The notes under the pieces are model-generated. The model did no database searches. It saw nothing but the letters and a program-made list of their open reading frames with translations, and was not told the DNA's origin. DNA of 19,511 nucleotides from an uncultured Planctomycetia bacterium (GTDB taxonomy: Bacteria > Planctomycetota > UBA1135 > GCA-002686595). Below, in pieces: positions 18,253 to 19,511 of this stretch (within the stretch, counting starts at the first letter, position 1; the number at the start of each line of letters is the position of its first letter). Position numbers and translations under genes: made by a program. The stretch spans positions 1 through 19,511 of the forward strand of contig CALKYE010000220.1 in the NCBI GenBank assembly GCA_938003765.1, in the 5' to 3' direction.

Positions 18253-19233
18253 TCAGCGGTTCTTGGTGAGCGCGGCGCGCAACTGCTCGATCAGTTGCTC
18301 GGCCTCGGTGGCCGCGTAGCCCGCGTTCGGCGCCGCCCTGATCTTCTTGAGATCGTCGAGCGCGCCCTCGATGTCCTTGCGCTTGGTCGGCGCCTTCTCG
18401 CGGATCTTGGCGATCTGCTTCTGGAGCTTGATCACGTCCTCCGCGGCCGGGTTGGCCTTCACGTCGGCTGCGATCTTCTCGACCTCGGCGACTTGCGGCA
18501 GGCCCGCGAGTTCCTTGGTCAGCGCCGCCGCACTGCGTTCGGCGCCGAGGAAGTCGCCCTGCTCGTACGCCAGGCGCGCGAGCTCGACCTTCGACTTCAC
18601 CATGCCTTCGATCGCCGCGCGGATCACCGCGCCGTCGTCCGCCTCGCCCAGCTTGGCCGCCTCGTCGAGCGCCTGCTTGTACTGCCGCTTCATCAGCGCA
18701 GCCTTGGTGTTCTTGGACGCGGCCGACCACTCCCACAGCGGCTTGGGCAGCGCGCCCGCGGTGGCCTTGGCGAGGATCGCGTCGCTGTAGGCGCCCGCGC
18801 CGCCGTTGTAGACCACCGTGCCGCTCGCATCGACGATCACGACGTGGGGGATGCCCTTCACGCCGAAGTAGTTCGAGAGCTTCCCAGCCTTGTCGTAGCC
18901 GTAGGCGTACTTCGCGCCCTTGTCCGCGACCCACTTGTCGGTCTCACCCTTGCCTTCACCGGTCACGCCGATGATCGACAGGCCCTTGTCACCCCACTTC
19001 TCCTGAAGTTCGTTGAGGTGCTTGACCTGTCCGCCGCAAGGGACTCACCAGTGGGCGAAGAACTCGAACAGAACGGCGCGTCCGAGGAAGTCGTCGAAGC
19101 TCTTCGCGCCGGTTTGCGTGAGCTCCTCGAGCACCACCGGCGGGAGCTTGCTGCCCGGGGCCTGGGCCTGGAGCGGCGCGGCGAGTCCCGCGACGATCAG
19201 CGCCAGCGCGCCCCACGATTTGAAGTGGAACAT
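18253..19233 (-). CDS. exported thioredoxin-fold selenoprotein (UxxC, TlpA-like) with helical C-terminal extension
   Basis: One reading frame of 326 residues is interrupted only by a TGA at 19047-19045 (codon 63). Residues 1-24 are a signal peptide (ALALIVAGLAAPLQAQA). The active site reads LFEFFAHW-(TGA)-VPCGGQVKHLNEL, so the TGA replaces the first Cys of the WCxPC motif and Cys66 is the resolving Cys. The fold continues normally after it: GLSIIGVTGE, FGVKGIPHVVIVD with cis-Pro129, and GTVVYNGGAGAY. Residues about 160-326 form an Ala/Lys/Glu-rich helical extension, TPR-like in feel. Selenocysteine insertion is the best explanation, giving a periplasmic thiol-disulfide oxidoreductase. A strong Shine-Dalgarno AGAAAGGA lies 8 nt before the ATG. 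The alternatives are a sequencing error or a truncating mutation; TGT or TGC differ from TGA by one base. UGA is the normal stop of most neighbours, so it is not reassigned generally. Confidence 0.82.
18990..19020 (-). promoter_or_regulatory. candidate bacterial SECIS stem-loop
   Basis: In the mRNA downstream of the in-frame UGA, CACCUC (19020-19015) pairs with GGGGUG (18995-18990). After a 5-nt one-sided bulge (AACGA), ACUUC (19009-19005) pairs with GAAGU (19000-18996) around the tetraloop AGGA (19004-19001). The loop has G in its second position, as bacterial SECIS loops usually do in the first two. The loop begins 41 nt after the UGA, slightly farther than is typical. A competing smaller hairpin AGGU-CAAGC-ACCU (19028-19016) has a more usual distance but no G early in the loop. 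Confidence 0.45.
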
Positions 19234-19241
19234 GGGTTGGA

Positions 19242-19249
19242 TCCTTTCT
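19242..19249 (-). promoter_or_regulatory. strong ribosome binding site of the thioredoxin-fold gene
   Basis: AGAAAGGA on the minus strand, 8 nt before the ATG at 19233, is the clearest Shine-Dalgarno in the window. It fixes the start of the upstream half of the UGA-interrupted gene. No start codon with comparable support precedes the downstream half. Confidence 0.7.
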
Positions 19250-19299
19250 CGCGCCGAGCGCAGCCCGGCATCCGACCATGCTAACCCTGCCGCGCGAGT

Positions 19300-19511
19300 T
19301 CAGTCGCGCGACCCCAGGGCGGAGCGTCGATCCTGCGCGCGCTGGCGCCAGGTTTCCGCGCGCGCGTCGCTTCCGCTGAAGCGCCCGCTCGCGTGCAGTG
19401 CTTCGAACGCGCGCGCCAAGCGCTCGCAAGCGTCGAGCTGCGGGTCGAGCTGGCCCGCGCGCCCGGCCGGCGAGTCACCGGCTGCTGCGAGTTGCTCCGC
19501 TGCGTCGTTCA
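19300..19511 (-). CDS. C-terminal end of an unrecognised protein (partial, runs off right edge)
   Basis: The minus-strand frame ending at the TGA at 19302-19300 is open for 69 codons to the window edge and has coding-like composition (GQLDPQLDACERLARAFEAL, then SGRFSGSDARAETWRQRAQD). The visible part is hydrophilic and probably helical, with no signal peptide or membrane segment. I do not recognise a family. It lies 66 nt upstream of the thioredoxin-fold gene on the same strand and could share its transcript, although a strong ribosome binding site in between shows independent translation. Confidence 0.6.
   Translation of the reverse strand, partial: NDAAEQLAAAGDSPAGRAGQLDPQLDACERLARAFEALHASGRFSGSDARAETWRQRAQDRRSALGSRD

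Noticed and set aside
19045..19233. A separate 62-residue protein followed by an unrelated gene starting at 18966
   Set aside because: Both parts are in the same frame, the active-site motif spans the TGA, and the second part lacks its own signal peptide, active site and ribosome binding site.

Overview
The window is about 70% GC or higher, gene-dense and bacterial. It has no rRNA, tRNA, CRISPR array, insertion sequence or phage gene that I can see. Several traits together suggest an uncultured planctomycete: an ECF-type sigma factor carrying a membrane anchor and a long exported tail, a secreted beta-propeller of SBBP-type repeats with a Cys-containing C-terminal module, and an HDOD-REC-GGDEF hybrid. 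That assignment is inference from gene content. Almost every gene ends in TGA.

Layout from left to right. Positions 1-2775 (minus) hold one uninterrupted reading frame of 925 codons that runs off the left edge. It joins sigma-70 regions 2 and 4 to a transmembrane helix and then at least seven carboxypeptidase-regulatory-like repeats. Positions 2776-3623 hold no confident gene, only coding-like pieces in different minus-strand frames (a possible decayed gene) and a GC hairpin. Positions 3624-5013 (minus) are an aldo/keto reductase followed by a SnoaL-like protein. Divergent from these, lipB (octanoyltransferase) starts at 5044. Positions 5890-8214 (plus) are a signalling pair: a stand-alone Hpt protein and an HDOD-REC-GGDEF protein with an intact GGEEF site and RxxD inhibitory site.

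Positions 8239-11708 (minus) are a compact operon: a HIT protein, a membrane GT2 glycosyltransferase, and a PHP/CehA-like lipoprotein coupled to it by a TGATG overlap. Divergent from it, 11903-16430 (plus) is a second operon of aminotransferase, dicarboxylate/amino-acid:cation symporter and acetoacetate-CoA ligase, joined by two ATGA overlaps. This suggests coupled uptake and catabolism of amino or keto acids. Positions 16455-18137 (minus) encode the secreted propeller. Positions 18253-19233 (minus) encode an exported thioredoxin-fold protein, and 19300-19511 hold the tail of an unrecognised gene.

The most notable point is the thioredoxin-fold gene. Its active-site motif reads W-(UGA)-V-P-C: an in-frame TGA at 19045-19047 sits exactly where the first cysteine of CxxC belongs, and the frame continues for 263 more codons. 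The best explanation is selenocysteine, making this a UxxC thioredoxin-like selenoprotein. A candidate recoding stem-loop lies just downstream. A standard annotation would split or truncate the gene. The second notable point is the membrane-anchored sigma factor at the left edge.
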